Position numbers and translations under genes: made by a program. The notes beneath the pieces were generated by a model. That model had not been told where the DNA came from. It did not search any database and was given only the letters and a program-made list of their open reading frames with translations. A stretch of DNA of 64,000 nt from Halomonas meridiana (GTDB lineage Bacteria; Pseudomonadota; Gammaproteobacteria; Pseudomonadales; Halomonadaceae): the NCBI RefSeq assembly GCF_009846525.1, contig NZ_CP024621.1, positions 1,984,001 to 2,048,000 on the forward strand, given 5' to 3'. The first letter of the stretch is position 1, and every line of letters begins with the position of its first letter. Of the stretch, positions 1 through 9,802 are shown in pieces.

Positions 1-854
1 AACGGGCGACCTCGTCGTAGTAATAACGAGCGCGTGAACGCTGCACCAAACAGCAGGATGAGAGAACTGTAGTAAACCCAGAGCAGAATCATGACCACGG
101 ACCCCGCAGCCCCATACGTCGAAGCCGTTGCGGTATAGGCCAGATAGATCGCGATCACGCTCCGCCCAATCGTAAACAGCACCGCCGTGACTACGGCGCC
201 AATCAAGACATCCTGCCAGCGTAGCACGACATCCGGCAGTACTTTGAAGATCGTGGCAAATAGCAGAGCCACCATGGCTAAAGAGATCAGCGACTCGGCC
301 GTTGTCGTCAGCAGACTCGCAAAAGGGAGTAGATCGTTGGCGGCATGCAGCATCCCTCTCAACATGACACCAAGCACTAATGACACGAGCAGAATAAAGC
401 CAATAGAAAGAACCACGGTCAAAGAGAGCAGGCGATTTTTAACGAAAATGAGTGCGCTATTGCTGTTAGGTTTAGCAGTTACTCCCCAAATCGTATTGAG
501 TGAAAACTGCATTTGAGCAAACACGGTCGTGGCCCCGACAAGCAATGCGATAAAGCCAAGCAGCGTAGGTAACACCCCCGACTCTTCGATACGCGACTGT
601 GCGACCGCCTCTTCGATGGCAAGCGCCGCATCCGCTCCCAAGGTACCCTGCAGCTGCGCAACGATCTGCCCCTGGGCGGCCTCTTCTCCCAACACGACAC
701 CAATGACGGTGACCGCAATGATGACGGTCGGCGCCAATGAAAACAGCGTGTAGAAGGCCAGCGAACCGGCGTAGCTGAACGCATTGCGTTCGAGCCATAG
801 TGACGTTGCATCTTGAACCACGTTCCACCAAAACGTGAGCGTTTTTTTCATCAT
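1..854 (-). CDS. YihY/BrkB family inner-membrane protein, 3' end off window
   Basis: An open frame runs from ATG at 854 to the left edge without a stop (284 codons visible). The translation begins MMKKTLTFWWNVVQDATSLW and contains the family-typical stretch SYAGSLAFYTLFSLAPT, followed by at least five hydrophobic segments and a YSSLILLFGAAFTRA segment near the visible end. This matches the YihY/BrkB (formerly 'ribonuclease BN') membrane family, whose biochemical role is not settled. A GGGAAA stretch sits 7-12 bases before the start. Only the C-terminus is missing. The gene is divergent from the NadM-Nudix gene across about 175 bp. Confidence 0.85.
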   Translation of the reverse strand, partial: MMKKTLTFWWNVVQDATSLWLERNAFSYAGSLAFYTLFSLAPTVIIAVTVIGVVLGEEAAQGQIVAQLQGTLGADAALAIEEAVAQSRIEESGVLPTLLGFIALLVGATTVFAQMQFSLNTIWGVTAKPNSNSALIFVKNRLLSLTVVLSIGFILLVSLVLGVMLRGMLHAANDLLPFASLLTTTAESLISLAMVALLFATIFKVLPDVVLRWQDVLIGAVVTAVLFTIGRSVIAIYLAYTATASTYGAAGSVVMILLWVYYSSLILLFGAAFTRSLLLRRGRP

Positions 855-1029
855 GATGTTTCCCTTTCACGCAGTGCACAGCGTCCTTTTGCAACGCTTA
901 TATGATGACTCATGAATAAGCATACCCAATCAAAGCGTTGAGCGCAGGCACGATAGCATTGCAGGGATGTATGACGCCCACCATAATGGCGACGCTTCGC
1001 CCACTTGCTTCAGCTTTCAAGGACACCCA

Positions 1030-2124
1030 ATGAACTCAGATGCCGCTCGAGCTATGACGTCGTACGACTTCGATTGCCTGGTGTTCATTGGTCGTTTTCA
1101 GCCACCCCACCTGGGACATTTGGCCATTATTCGTGAGGCTCTCAAACAAGCGCGACAAGTCATCGTCATGGTCGGCTCCTCCTGGCAAGCACGCTCATTG
1201 CGCAACCCCTGGCATTTCGATGAGCGTCAGGCGATGATTCGATCAGGGTTTGACGATGCAGACAATCAGCGGCTTGAAATTACGCCCCTGCTGGATGCGC
1301 TGTATAACGACGATGTCTGGGTGAGAGACGTACAGCGAAAAGTACGCGACTTAGCCGCCCCGACCAATGCACGGCTACCGCGTATTGGGCTGATTGGCGC
1401 AAGCCGTGGACAATCTAGCTACTATTTATCGCTTTTCCCCCAGTGGGAATCGGTCAGCGTGCCCTTGGTCGAGGGGATTTCAGCCAGCCAAATCCGAGAG
1501 CGATTGTTTCGCTCCCCTGGCGCTACCGATGACTACTTGAGCACCGGTGCCTACCACGACCTGCCCCCCGGCGTCGTAAAGAGCGTTGGCGATTTTTGTA
1601 AAGGCACTGCCTACCATCGGCTTTTAGAAGAGCAGCAGCTCTTAGATCAGTATCGACAAGCCTGGGCACAAGCCCCCTACCCGCCCATCTTTGTCACGGT
1701 GAACGCCGTGGTCGTCCAGTCGGGTCATGTACTACTGGTCAAGCGCACAGCAGCGCCCGGCAAGGGGTTGTTTGCTCTCCCAGGTGGGTTCATCAATCCC
1801 CATGAGCGCCTGCTAGACGCTTGCCTAAGAGAGCTGCGGGAACGACTGCGTCTGAAAGTTCCAGAGCCGGTATTGAAAGGCTCCCTGAAGGGCCAGCGCT
1901 TGTTCGATGAACCGCACCGAAGCTGGCGAGGCCGTACACTGGCCGAAGCGTTCTATTTTGCCCTGCGGCCCGATCAACAGTTGCCTCGCCTGAAACCCGT
2001 CAAGGGCGGCGACCATGCGCGCTGGGTTGCGCTGGCCGACCTAGAACCAGAAAGTTTGTTCGAAGATCACTTCTTCATTATTCAAAACTTTCTCGGACTA
2101 CCGGCCGATTTCGGCTCTCTTTAG
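1030..2124 (+). CDS. Bifunctional NMN adenylyltransferase / Nudix hydrolase (NadM-Nudix)
   Basis: Two domains are visible. Residues about 14-190 form a nucleotidyltransferase with the HxGH motif (HLGH, 27-30) in GRFQPPHLGHL and an ISASQIRER motif (150-158). Residues about 215-364 form a Nudix domain. The family makes NAD from NMN and ATP and hydrolyses ADP-ribose-type substrates. The frame is open from 967, but AAGGA at 1019-1023 lies 6 bases before ATG 1030, giving 364 residues. The Nudix box (G253 ... E259 ... R267-E268 ... E271) has Arg at 272 where a glutamate is expected, so hydrolase activity may be changed. Identification of the family is firm; activity of the second domain is uncertain. 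Confidence 0.9.
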   Translation: MNSDAARAMTSYDFDCLVFIGRFQPPHLGHLAIIREALKQARQVIVMVGSSWQARSLRNPWHFDERQAMIRSGFDDADNQRLEITPLLDALYNDDVWVRDVQRKVRDLAAPTNARLPRIGLIGASRGQSSYYLSLFPQWESVSVPLVEGISASQIRERLFRSPGATDDYLSTGAYHDLPPGVVKSVGDFCKGTAYHRLLEEQQLLDQYRQAWAQAPYPPIFVTVNAVVVQSGHVLLVKRTAAPGKGLFALPGGFINPHERLLDACLRELRERLRLKVPEPVLKGSLKGQRLFDEPHRSWRGRTLAEAFYFALRPDQQLPRLKPVKGGDHARWVALADLEPESLFEDHFFIIQNFLGLPADFGSL

Positions 2125-2132
2125 GGCTGCGC

Positions 2133-3050
2133 TCAGGCTTGCAAAAAGTCTCGCGGCAGTTTCATCATCTGCCTCCACAGCCTCTCTACCCCTGGTTTAT
2201 GAACCAGCGAACAGCGATAGAGGCGAATTTCCAGTGGAATGTCCCAACTCTCATCGCCTGCCCGCACGAGTCTGCCCGTCTTTAGCTCCTCGCGAATGCA
2301 GAAGTCCGGAATCCACGCAACGCCCACGCCCTGCAGCACCATGCCTTTCAAACCTTCGGCCATCGCCGTTTCATAGACGGTTCTCAGCTTCATACGGAGC
2401 GGATCGTTTTTTAGCAGCATCCTTACACTGCGGCCTAGGAAGGCGCCTTGGGTGTAGGCGAGATAAGGTATCGAGCTATCACGCTGTAGAGAGAACTGTG
2501 GTTGGCCATGCTCGTCGGGTAGCGAGACCGGCAACATTTTGACTTTGCCGATGGAAAACGAAGGAAACACTTCTGCATCCAACTGCATGGTGGCGAAGGG
2601 ATCGTAGTACGCCAGCATCAGATCGCAGTTACCCTCGCGGAGTACATGAATGGCCTCGCCGACGTTCATGGCGACCAAGCGCGTCGGCAACTCCCCCAGA
2701 CCTTTTTGCAGTCTAGAGATCCACGGGGGATAGAAACTCAGCGCGAGCGAGTGCGCCGCGACGATATCCAGCGCTTCATTGGCAATCGACAAACCGCGCA
2801 AGTGGCTGAGTGACTCGTTCAGTTGCTCGACTAAGTTGCGGGCAGTCACTAAAAAAAGCTGCCCTTCTGAGGTCAACCCAATAGGGGTAGTGGATCGGTC
2901 GACCAGGGTGACGCCAACGGCCTGCTCCAAGGCCCGAATACGCCGACTGAAAGCGGGCTGGGTGACATGGCGCTGGCGAGCAGAGGCAGAAAAACTTCGT
3001 GTGTTAGCAAGAGCAACGAAGTCTTCAAGCCATTTTGTTTCTAGATTCAC
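2133..3050 (-). CDS. LysR-family transcriptional regulator, HypT/YjiE-like
   Basis: A 305-residue LysR protein with an N-terminal winged HTH (FSASARQRHVTQPAFSRRIR, residues about 20-39) and a substrate-binding domain. Segments such as ETKWLEDF, QPAFSRRIRALEQA, AAHSLAL and VGVAWIPDF recall E. coli HypT (YjiE), a hypochlorite-responsive regulator. I remember this resemblance and have not computed it. The start is GTG at 3050, chosen because AGGAG lies 6 bases upstream. The gene converges on the NadM-Nudix gene with an 8 bp gap. Its targets are unknown. Confidence 0.85.
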   Translation of the reverse strand: MNLETKWLEDFVALANTRSFSASARQRHVTQPAFSRRIRALEQAVGVTLVDRSTTPIGLTSEGQLFLVTARNLVEQLNESLSHLRGLSIANEALDIVAAHSLALSFYPPWISRLQKGLGELPTRLVAMNVGEAIHVLREGNCDLMLAYYDPFATMQLDAEVFPSFSIGKVKMLPVSLPDEHGQPQFSLQRDSSIPYLAYTQGAFLGRSVRMLLKNDPLRMKLRTVYETAMAEGLKGMVLQGVGVAWIPDFCIREELKTGRLVRAGDESWDIPLEIRLYRCSLVHKPGVERLWRQMMKLPRDFLQA

Positions 3051-3106
3051 CCATGACTCCTATTGTTTGAACGCCTGGGGTTAGGTTATTTGGCTGGGAG
3101 AGACGT

Positions 3107-4525
3107 TTACTGTACGGGTGCCATTAAATAAGCAGCACGGGACACGACCTTTTTCCACATAGGGCGCTGGCTGACTTCATCGAGGGTCACTCGCCGACAT
3201 TGCGCAAAATCGTTTTCCAGCATGGTGGCTACGTCGCGGGCAAAGTCTGCGCTGGGAATGAAGGCCGTGATTTCAAAGTTCAGTCGAAACGATCGGTTAT
3301 CCAGGTTCACTGTGCCCACCGTGGCAGACGAGTTATCGATGAGCATGACTTTTTGGTGTAAAAAGCCAGGTTGATAACGGTATATTTTAACGCCTGCTTT
3401 GAGCATGTCCGGCAAAAAGGAGAACGCCGAGAGAAACACCAGCAAATGATCAGGCCGCTCAGGAATCATGACGCGTACATCGACACCGCGCATGGCGGCT
3501 AACCGCAGAGAGTCCTGCACTCCCTGATCAGGTACGAAATAAGGGCTGGTGACCCAAAAGCGCTGGTTAGCACTATGGATCAATTGCTGGACGAGCAAAC
3601 CTGCGGTGTCCTGCTTATCGGCAGGTCCGGAGGGAACAATGACCACCTGCTGATTTTGCTGTGGATGGCTTTCAGCATGCCAGTTCAGCGTGATTACGTC
3701 CCCCGTAGCCCAGTGCCAATCCTCCCAAAAGGCTTCTTGCAGCCCTAAGACGCAGGGGCCTTGAACGTATAGATGGGTATCTCGCCAAGGACCATGCTTG
3801 GCACTTTTGCCAAGGTACTCATTACCGACGTTAAGGCCGCCAACCCACCCCTGCTTACCGTCCACCACCGCAATTTTGCGATGATTCCGGAAATTGAGCT
3901 GGAAGCGGTGTTTGAGTCCGCGTGACGAGCGGAACGGGGTTACTTCGACACCACGCTCACTCAGCTCGTTCAAATAGCCGTCATTGAGTTTGCGACTACC
4001 AATTTCGTCATAAAGAAAGTAGACGCGCACGCCACGCTCGACGGCCGCGATCAAATATCGATGAAGCTGCCTACCTAGCTCGTCGTCACGTACGATGAAA
4101 AACTGAATGAGCAGATAATCCTGCGCTTGCTCGATACCGGCGAACAAACTGTCGAAAGTCGCCTGGCCATTGACCAGCAGCTCGGAGCTATTGCCTTTCG
4201 TCAGCGGCATCATGGCTAACTGCTCGACGGCTTGAATATCGGTGTTCTCCGAATAGGCCACGTGAGGTTTCACGTTATGGCGATAGCGGACGAGCACCCG
4301 ACGCAGCACTGAGTCTCTAGCGCCTCTAGCGGTGACGTAGCCATAAAAACGCGGCCGACCGAAGAGCCAGTACGCAGGCACTGCCGCATAAGGAAAGGTC
4401 AGCAGGGAAATGATCCAGGCTACCGCTCCTTGCGACGTTCGACTCGACATCAATGCCATCACGGCCGAGATCAATCCCAGCACGTGAATCAACATAATCC
4501 CTGTCCCTAACAACCAAGAGGTCAT
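3107..4525 (-). CDS. cls: Cardiolipin synthase
   Basis: A 472-residue phospholipase D superfamily enzyme that joins two phosphatidylglycerols into cardiolipin at the inner membrane. Two HKD motifs are visible: H215-x-K217-x4-D222 in NHRKIAVVDG and H390-x-K392-x4-D397 in FLHQKVMLID. Two N-terminal hydrophobic helices (about 5-25 and 33-53) fit a ClsA-type membrane anchor. Length is close to the usual 480. It stands alone, downstream of the fumarase gene and separated from it by a strong hairpin. Confidence 0.93.
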   Translation of the reverse strand: MTSWLLGTGIMLIHVLGLISAVMALMSSRTSQGAVAWIISLLTFPYAAVPAYWLFGRPRFYGYVTARGARDSVLRRVLVRYRHNVKPHVAYSENTDIQAVEQLAMMPLTKGNSSELLVNGQATFDSLFAGIEQAQDYLLIQFFIVRDDELGRQLHRYLIAAVERGVRVYFLYDEIGSRKLNDGYLNELSERGVEVTPFRSSRGLKHRFQLNFRNHRKIAVVDGKQGWVGGLNVGNEYLGKSAKHGPWRDTHLYVQGPCVLGLQEAFWEDWHWATGDVITLNWHAESHPQQNQQVVIVPSGPADKQDTAGLLVQQLIHSANQRFWVTSPYFVPDQGVQDSLRLAAMRGVDVRVMIPERPDHLLVFLSAFSFLPDMLKAGVKIYRYQPGFLHQKVMLIDNSSATVGTVNLDNRSFRLNFEITAFIPSADFARDVATMLENDFAQCRRVTLDEVSQRPMWKKVVSRAAYLMAPVQ

Positions 4526-4572
4526 TCGCTATTCCTCGCCCACCCTTCGGAGTGACTTCTTATGTCTCATAC

Positions 4573-4602
4573 ACAGGAGCCCCGCTAGAACGGGGCTCCT
4601 GT
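4573..4602 (-). terminator. Hairpin downstream of fumarase gene
   Basis: A perfect 12 bp stem (ACAGGAGCCCCG pairing with its complement) closes a 6-base loop just after the fumarase stop codon. It has no clear U-run on either strand, so termination is probable but not certain. Confidence 0.55.
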
Positions 4603-4631
4603 CGTCATACCACGCCTATTTCACCAGCGTA

Positions 4632-6137
4632 TCACGCTTTTTCGGCAATGATTTCTTTCCACTTGGCCGGGCCGGTTTGGTGAACCGACGTGCCTTGGCT
4701 ATCGACTGCAACGGTGACGGGCATGTCTTCCACTTCGAATTCGTAGATGGCTTCCATCCCGAGATCCTCGAACCCTACGACTCGCGACTTCTTGATGGCC
4801 TGAGCAACCAGGTAAGCCGAGCCACCTACCGCCATGAGATACACGGCTTGATTATCACGAATCGCTTCGATGGCGGCTTGGCCACGCTCAGCTTTACCGA
4901 CCATACCCAATAGTCCCGTCTCTTCCAACATCGTACGGGTGAACTTGTCCATGCGGGTCGCTGTCGTGGGCCCCGCCGGACCTACCACTTCGTTGCCAAC
5001 CGGATCGACCGGACCCACGTAATAAATGAATCGCCCTTTCATGTCGACCGGCAACGGCTCCCCTTTGGCGATCATATCCACCATGCGTTTGTGGGCAGCA
5101 TCGCGTCCGGTCAGCAGTTTGCCGTTTAGCAACAGGGTATCGCCTGGCTGCCAGGTTTTCACCTCTTCCGGCGTGACGGTATCCAAGTGGACACGCTTGA
5201 CGTTATCACCCGTTTCCCGGGTGATTTCTGGCCAATCTTCCAGCTTCGGCGCTGGCAGGGCCACAGGGCCCGACCCATCCAGCGTAAAATGCGCGTGGCG
5301 GGTAGCAGCACAGTTAGGAATGATCGCAACGGGTTTGTTCGCTGCATGCGTCGGATAATCTTTGACTTTGATATCCAGCACGGTGGTCAAGCCGCCCAGC
5401 CCCTGTGCGCCAATGCCGCTTTTGTTGACCTTGTCGAACAGCTCGAGACGCAGCTCTTCGGCACGGTTACTGGCACCACGGGCTTGCAGTTCCTGAATAT
5501 CGATGGGATCGAGCAGTGCTTCTTTGGCAATCTCCATTGCCTTTTCAGCGGTACCGCCAATACCAATCCCCAGCATGCCCGGTGGGCACCAGCCCGCGCC
5601 CATTTTGGGGAGCTGTTCCATCACCCAATCGACCACGCTATCGGAGGGGTTGAGCATGGCGAACTTCGATTTTGCTTCGCTACCGCCTCCCTTCGCTGCC
5701 ACATGGATATCGACTTTATCGCCCGGCACGATTTTATGGTGGATGATGGCGGGTGTGTTGTCTTTGGTGTTCTGACGTTTGCCGTCAGGATCGGCCAGAA
5801 CCGAGGCCCGCAATACGTTATCCGGCAACTGATACGCACGACGCACGCCTTCGTTGACCATGTCGTCGAGGCTCATTTCGGCGTCCCACGTGACGTTCAT
5901 ACCCACATGCACGAAGACCGTCACGATGCCGGTGTCTTGGCAAATCGGGCGGTGCCCCGTAGCGCACATGCGCGAATTGATCAAAATCTGCGCAATGGCG
6001 TCTTTGGCTGCCGGGTTCTCTTCCCGCTCGTAGGCCGCAGCCATGGCGTCAATGAAATCTTTGGGATGGTAGTAAGAGATGTACTGCAGAGCATCGGCAA
6101 CGCTTTGAATCACGTCGTCCTGGCGAATCACGGTCAT
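4632..6137 (-). CDS. fumA: Fumarate hydratase class I (4Fe-4S)
   Basis: A 501-residue class I fumarase interconverting fumarate and malate in the TCA cycle. The three iron-sulphur ligands are visible as C66 (RPICQDTG), C184 (GWCPPG) and C276 (PNCAATRHAHF). Alpha domain (about 1-290) and beta domain (about 300-500, with GRFIYYVGPVDP and GPAGPTTATRMD) are both complete. AGGAG lies about 10 bases before the ATG. The cluster is oxygen-sensitive in this family. The exact subclass (FumA, FumB or FumD) cannot be assigned, so the symbol is generic. Confidence 0.93.
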   Translation of the reverse strand: MTVIRQDDVIQSVADALQYISYYHPKDFIDAMAAAYEREENPAAKDAIAQILINSRMCATGHRPICQDTGIVTVFVHVGMNVTWDAEMSLDDMVNEGVRRAYQLPDNVLRASVLADPDGKRQNTKDNTPAIIHHKIVPGDKVDIHVAAKGGGSEAKSKFAMLNPSDSVVDWVMEQLPKMGAGWCPPGMLGIGIGGTAEKAMEIAKEALLDPIDIQELQARGASNRAEELRLELFDKVNKSGIGAQGLGGLTTVLDIKVKDYPTHAANKPVAIIPNCAATRHAHFTLDGSGPVALPAPKLEDWPEITRETGDNVKRVHLDTVTPEEVKTWQPGDTLLLNGKLLTGRDAAHKRMVDMIAKGEPLPVDMKGRFIYYVGPVDPVGNEVVGPAGPTTATRMDKFTRTMLEETGLLGMVGKAERGQAAIEAIRDNQAVYLMAVGGSAYLVAQAIKKSRVVGFEDLGMEAIYEFEVEDMPVTVAVDSQGTSVHQTGPAKWKEIIAEKA

Positions 6138-6313
6138 GGATTAACAGCTCCTCGGTTAACGTCTAGGCTGCAGCCTTAACGGCCGTCTAAGTGTGCGGGA
6201 AGTATACCGTATCGAGGCCCAAGGCGGCAGCCAATCCAGTGGCCTACCCGCTTGGTTCGTTTAACTCTTTGGTTGGAACATCGCGTAAAACAGACAAGAT
6301 AACGGTATAAACT

Positions 6314-7144
6314 TTATAACGAAGGAGATTGCTGACACCGAGGGCACCAATAGAGTCGGCGGGACCCTACCGTCATGCGCTCGATCACACTGCCACAGCG
6401 ATGGCACGATAATCCAGCGCGCTCGAACACGCTGAACCGCCATTGGCGGCGAGGCTCACCAGAGGCAATGGCTTGTTCGATCCACGCGTCCTGATTGGTG
6501 ACGCCTGCTGTCCGGTAAGCCTTACGGGTAATATCGATGATATGGGAGGACAACACCGATAGCTGCTCACTCGTGAGGTCACTCGGACGCTGCTTGGGAT
6601 GCAACTGGGAAAAGAACAGAATTTCAGAACGCAAATAGTTACCTAGGCCGGCAACCAGCCCTTGGTCGAGCAGCAGTGCCCCTAGACTCCTGCGCCTAAA
6701 CGCCGGTAATAAAAGACGTTGCTGTACGTCGGCAGCACTGACCTGCTGGCTCAGCAAGTCAGGTCCTAAACGGGATAAAAACGGATGATGCGCCAGCCTC
6801 TCCTCTTCCCACAGCGACACATCAGACGCGCTGTACAGACTGGCGGCACGCCCATCTGCTACCAAACGAACCCGTAAGGAGCGCGACGTGTTAGGAGGCT
6901 TGTCGGCGGCGTGCAGCTTCCACACGCCGTAAAGCTGGTTATGGGAATAAAGCACCCGATGATCCGTAAAACGAATCAGCATGGCCTTGCCCCACGTATC
7001 CACCGCCGAGACGTTGACACCGATCAGCGAGCTGGCTTGGCTAGCAAGCTCGGGAAAGGCAAACCAGACATCCTCGAGAATTTTTCCACCAATCTGCTTT
7101 TCAATGCGATCCGCCGCTCGGCGGATCTCAGGACCTTCAGGCAT
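6314..7144 (-). CDS. nei: Endonuclease VIII (DNA glycosylase/AP lyase)
   Basis: A 276-residue Fpg/Nei glycosylase that removes oxidised pyrimidines. It begins MPEGPEIRRAAD, which supplies the Pro2 nucleophile and Glu3, and ends with a zinc finger CHRCGS...CPRCQ. The Nei-type N-terminus (PEGPEI rather than PELPEV) separates it from Fpg. It starts 3 bases after the uvrB stop codon and is surely co-transcribed with it, which pairs base-excision with nucleotide-excision repair. Confidence 0.93.
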   Translation of the reverse strand: MPEGPEIRRAADRIEKQIGGKILEDVWFAFPELASQASSLIGVNVSAVDTWGKAMLIRFTDHRVLYSHNQLYGVWKLHAADKPPNTSRSLRVRLVADGRAASLYSASDVSLWEEERLAHHPFLSRLGPDLLSQQVSAADVQQRLLLPAFRRRSLGALLLDQGLVAGLGNYLRSEILFFSQLHPKQRPSDLTSEQLSVLSSHIIDITRKAYRTAGVTNQDAWIEQAIASGEPRRQWRFSVFERAGLSCHRCGSVIERMTVGSRRLYWCPRCQQSPSL

Positions 7145-7147
7145 CGG

Positions 7148-9172
7148 TTATCCTAGCGCCAGCTGTTTTTCTTTCATTTGATGAAGCTGGTCACGTAACC
7201 GTGCGGCTTCTTCAAATTCCAGGTTTTGCGCCGCTTCGAACATGGCATCTTCGAGTTTGCTGATGGCAGCCAGAAGATCCTGCTGGCCCATGGACGCCAC
7301 ATCGTATCCGCCCTCTGGCTCGGCCACTTTTCGCTCACTTCCCTTACGGCGATTGCCTTTCTTACCCGGCGTTTGGGCCGCTTCGAGAATGTCCGCCACG
7401 GAGCGTGTGACCGTCGTGGGCGTAATACCATGCTTTTCGTTATGCGCCATCTGTTTGGCACGACGGCGCTCGGTCTCGTCGATTGCTTTGCGCATGGAAT
7501 CGGTGATTCGATCACCGTATAGAATCGCCTTACCGTTGGCATTACGCGCGGCACGGCCAATGGTTTGGATCAGCGAGCGTTCGGCGCGCAGGAACCCTTC
7601 TTTGTCTGCATCCAAAATGGCAACCAGCGACACCTCGGGAATATCCAATCCTTCCCGCAACAGGTTGATTCCCACCAGCACATCGAACTTACCCAGCCGC
7701 AGGTCTCGGATGATCTCGACGCGCTCGACCGTATCGATATCGGAGTGCAGGTAGCGCACTCGGATATCATGCTCATCGAGGTAGTCGGTCAGATCTTCTG
7801 CCATCCGCTTGGTCAGGGTCGTCACCAGCACCCGTTCACCCACCGCCGTGCGCAACCCAATCTCTGACAATAGATCGTCTACCTGCGAACTGGCCGGTCG
7901 TACTTCGATCTGCGGATCCAAGAGCCCCGTTGGCCGCACCACCTGCTCGACGATTTGGCCAGCGTGCTCGGCCTCGTAAGGTCCTGGCGTCGCAGACACG
8001 AAAATCGTTTGAGGTGAGATCGCTTCCCACTCCTCGAACTTCATCGGGCGGTTATCCAATGCGGACGGCAAACGAAACCCATACTCTACTAGCGTCTCTT
8101 TGCGCGAACGGTCGCCTTTGTACATCCCACCTACTTGGGGCACGCTCACGTGTGACTCGTCGATGAACAGCAGCGCATCATCCGGCAGGTAGTCGAAAAA
8201 CGTGGGCGGCGGCTCGCCAGGAGCACGGCCAGAGAGATAGCGCGAGTAGTTTTCGATACCGTTGCAGTACCCCAACTCGAGCATCATTTCGATATCGTAA
8301 AGCGTCCGCTGCTCGAGCCGCTGAGCCTCTACCAACCGCTCGTGCTTACGCAGCCACTCCAAGCGCTCTTTGAGCTCTGCTTTGATGGCATCGATGGCTT
8401 CTAAAATGGTGTCACGGGGGGTCACGTAGTGAGACTTCGGGTAAATCGTCATGCGCGGTACTTGCCCACGTACGTCGCCGGTCAGCGGGTCGAACAAGCG
8501 AATGGAGTCGATTTCGTCGTCGAACAGCTCGACGCGCACCGCCTCTTCATCCGAATCCGCAGGAAAAATATCAATGACGTCGCCCCGCACGCGATAAGTC
8601 CCGCGACGGAAGTCCATATCATTACGGGTATACTGAAGCTCGGCCAACCGGCGCAGAAACGCGCGCTGGTCGATCATTTCTCCACGTGTGAAGTGAAGAC
8701 GCATCTTGAGGTATTGGTCAGGGTCACCCAAACCATAGATCGCCGATACAGAGACGACGATCAGCGCATCACGGCGTTCCAAGAGCGCTTTGGTGGCGGA
8801 AAGACGCATCTGCTCGATATGGTCATTGATCGAGGCATCTTTCTCGATGAACGTATCCGACGAGGGAACGTAGGCCTCAGGCTGGTAGTAGTCGTAATAG
8901 GAAACGAAGTACTCGACCGCGTTATCCGGAAAGAACGATTTGAATTCACCATACAGCTGCGCCGCCAGGGTTTTGTTGGGCGCCATGACGATGGTAGGCC
9001 GTTGCAGTTGCTGTACCACGTTGGCCATGGTGAAGGTTTTACCCGAACCAGTGACCCCAAGCAGCGTCTGATGGGCAAGACCTGATTCCAAACCGCTGAT
9101 CAACCCGCGAATGGCTGCAGGCTGGTCGCCCGCAGGCTGAAATTTTGACTGCAGACGAAATTCCTTGCTCAT
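7148..9172 (-). CDS. uvrB: Excinuclease ABC subunit B
   Basis: A 674-residue UvrB, the helicase-like damage-verification subunit of nucleotide excision repair. It has Walker A GVTGSGKT near residue 40, the beta-hairpin region ([20 protein letters not shown]), the motif [20 protein letters not shown], motif [11 protein letters not shown], and a C-terminal UVR domain (about 634-669) that contacts UvrC. AGGAG lies 5-6 bases before the ATG. It sits 24 bp after the OsmC-like gene and just before nei. Confidence 0.97.
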   Translation of the reverse strand: MSKEFRLQSKFQPAGDQPAAIRGLISGLESGLAHQTLLGVTGSGKTFTMANVVQQLQRPTIVMAPNKTLAAQLYGEFKSFFPDNAVEYFVSYYDYYQPEAYVPSSDTFIEKDASINDHIEQMRLSATKALLERRDALIVVSVSAIYGLGDPDQYLKMRLHFTRGEMIDQRAFLRRLAELQYTRNDMDFRRGTYRVRGDVIDIFPADSDEEAVRVELFDDEIDSIRLFDPLTGDVRGQVPRMTIYPKSHYVTPRDTILEAIDAIKAELKERLEWLRKHERLVEAQRLEQRTLYDIEMMLELGYCNGIENYSRYLSGRAPGEPPPTFFDYLPDDALLFIDESHVSVPQVGGMYKGDRSRKETLVEYGFRLPSALDNRPMKFEEWEAISPQTIFVSATPGPYEAEHAGQIVEQVVRPTGLLDPQIEVRPASSQVDDLLSEIGLRTAVGERVLVTTLTKRMAEDLTDYLDEHDIRVRYLHSDIDTVERVEIIRDLRLGKFDVLVGINLLREGLDIPEVSLVAILDADKEGFLRAERSLIQTIGRAARNANGKAILYGDRITDSMRKAIDETERRRAKQMAHNEKHGITPTTVTRSVADILEAAQTPGKKGNRRKGSERKVAEPEGGYDVASMGQQDLLAAISKLEDAMFEAAQNLEFEEAARLRDQLHQMKEKQLALG

Positions 9173-9196
9173 CGTTGCTCCTATTGGCAGGTGGAC

Positions 9197-9604
9197 CTAC
9201 ACGGTATGGGTGGCTATCTCGATCGTAGCCTGAGTCATCAGGCGTTGGATCGGGCAGCGATGGCTGATCTCTTCCAGCTTAGCGCGCTGCTCTGGATCGC
9301 TGATGCCATGAAGCTCTAACGTCACGTCCAGCTTGTAGAGGCCTTGGCGTTCGCCGCTGTCATCGCGCTGCACTTTGACGGTGATTCCTTCCAACGGCCA
9401 CTGCTTGCGCTTGGCGTACATTTGGACCGTGATCGCCTTGCAGGTTCCCAGCGCAATATCAAAATAGTCATGGGGGTCTGGAGCGCTTTCGTCTCCTCCT
9501 ACCACCGTGGGTACATCCGCGAAGAGGTCATCCATGCCGTTGACCTCGACGCGCTGACGAAAGGCGCTATTTCGTTCACTGATCACCACGATAGGCGGAT
9601 GCAT
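9197..9604 (-). CDS. OsmC/Ohr-family protein
   Basis: A 135-residue OsmC-fold protein. The two redox cysteines of the family are present, one in LGTCKAITVQMYAKRK and one in HRCPIQRLMTQ. OsmC/Ohr proteins reduce organic peroxides, and the YhfA-like branch has an uncertain role. It begins directly at the stop codon of the small HMA gene and is followed 24 bp later by uvrB, suggesting one transcript. AAGGT lies 7 bases before the ATG. The subfamily is not assigned. Confidence 0.88.
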   Translation of the reverse strand: MHPPIVVISERNSAFRQRVEVNGMDDLFADVPTVVGGDESAPDPHDYFDIALGTCKAITVQMYAKRKQWPLEGITVKVQRDDSGERQGLYKLDVTLELHGISDPEQRAKLEEISHRCPIQRLMTQATIEIATHTV

Positions 9605-9802
9605 TTACGATACCTTGATGCGCAGGTTAAGTTTTTCAATGGCCTTGATCAGGACGTCACGTTTCGCGCGCCCCTCCACTTCCGCGCCGTAGCGACCTAC
9701 TTCAGCACTATCGACGCCATCCAGCATCATTAGGGCGGTAGTGATTTTGTTGACTTGTTCGGCGGTGGTAACACCCTGAAAACTCAATGATTGAACTGCC
9801 AT
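9605..9802 (-). CDS. Small HMA-like domain protein lacking the CxxC metal motif
   Basis: A 65-residue protein with the beta-alpha-beta-beta-alpha-beta pattern of a heavy-metal-associated domain (QSLSFQGVTTAEQVNKITTAL ... SAEVGRY ... KAIEKLNLRI). Where copper chaperones have GMTCxxC, this has GVTTAEQ and no cysteine at all, so metal binding by the usual route is not possible. AAGGA is 6 bases before the ATG. It directly precedes the OsmC-like gene with no gap, which suggests a shared but unknown function. Confidence 0.7.
   Translation of the reverse strand: MAVQSLSFQGVTTAEQVNKITTALMMLDGVDSAEVGRYGAEVEGRAKRDVLIKAIEKLNLRIKVS

Noticed and set aside
187..894. Several frames of 74-140 codons on both strands at the left edge
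   Set aside because: They are all out of frame with the clear YihY/BrkB coding region that spans 1-854.
5187..6179. 330-codon open frame opposite the fumarase gene
   Set aside because: It is a shadow of fumA: no ribosome-binding site, no recognisable domain, and Cys/His-rich text typical of antisense reading.
8429..9085. 218-codon frame opposite uvrB
   Set aside because: Antisense shadow without family likeness or start signals.
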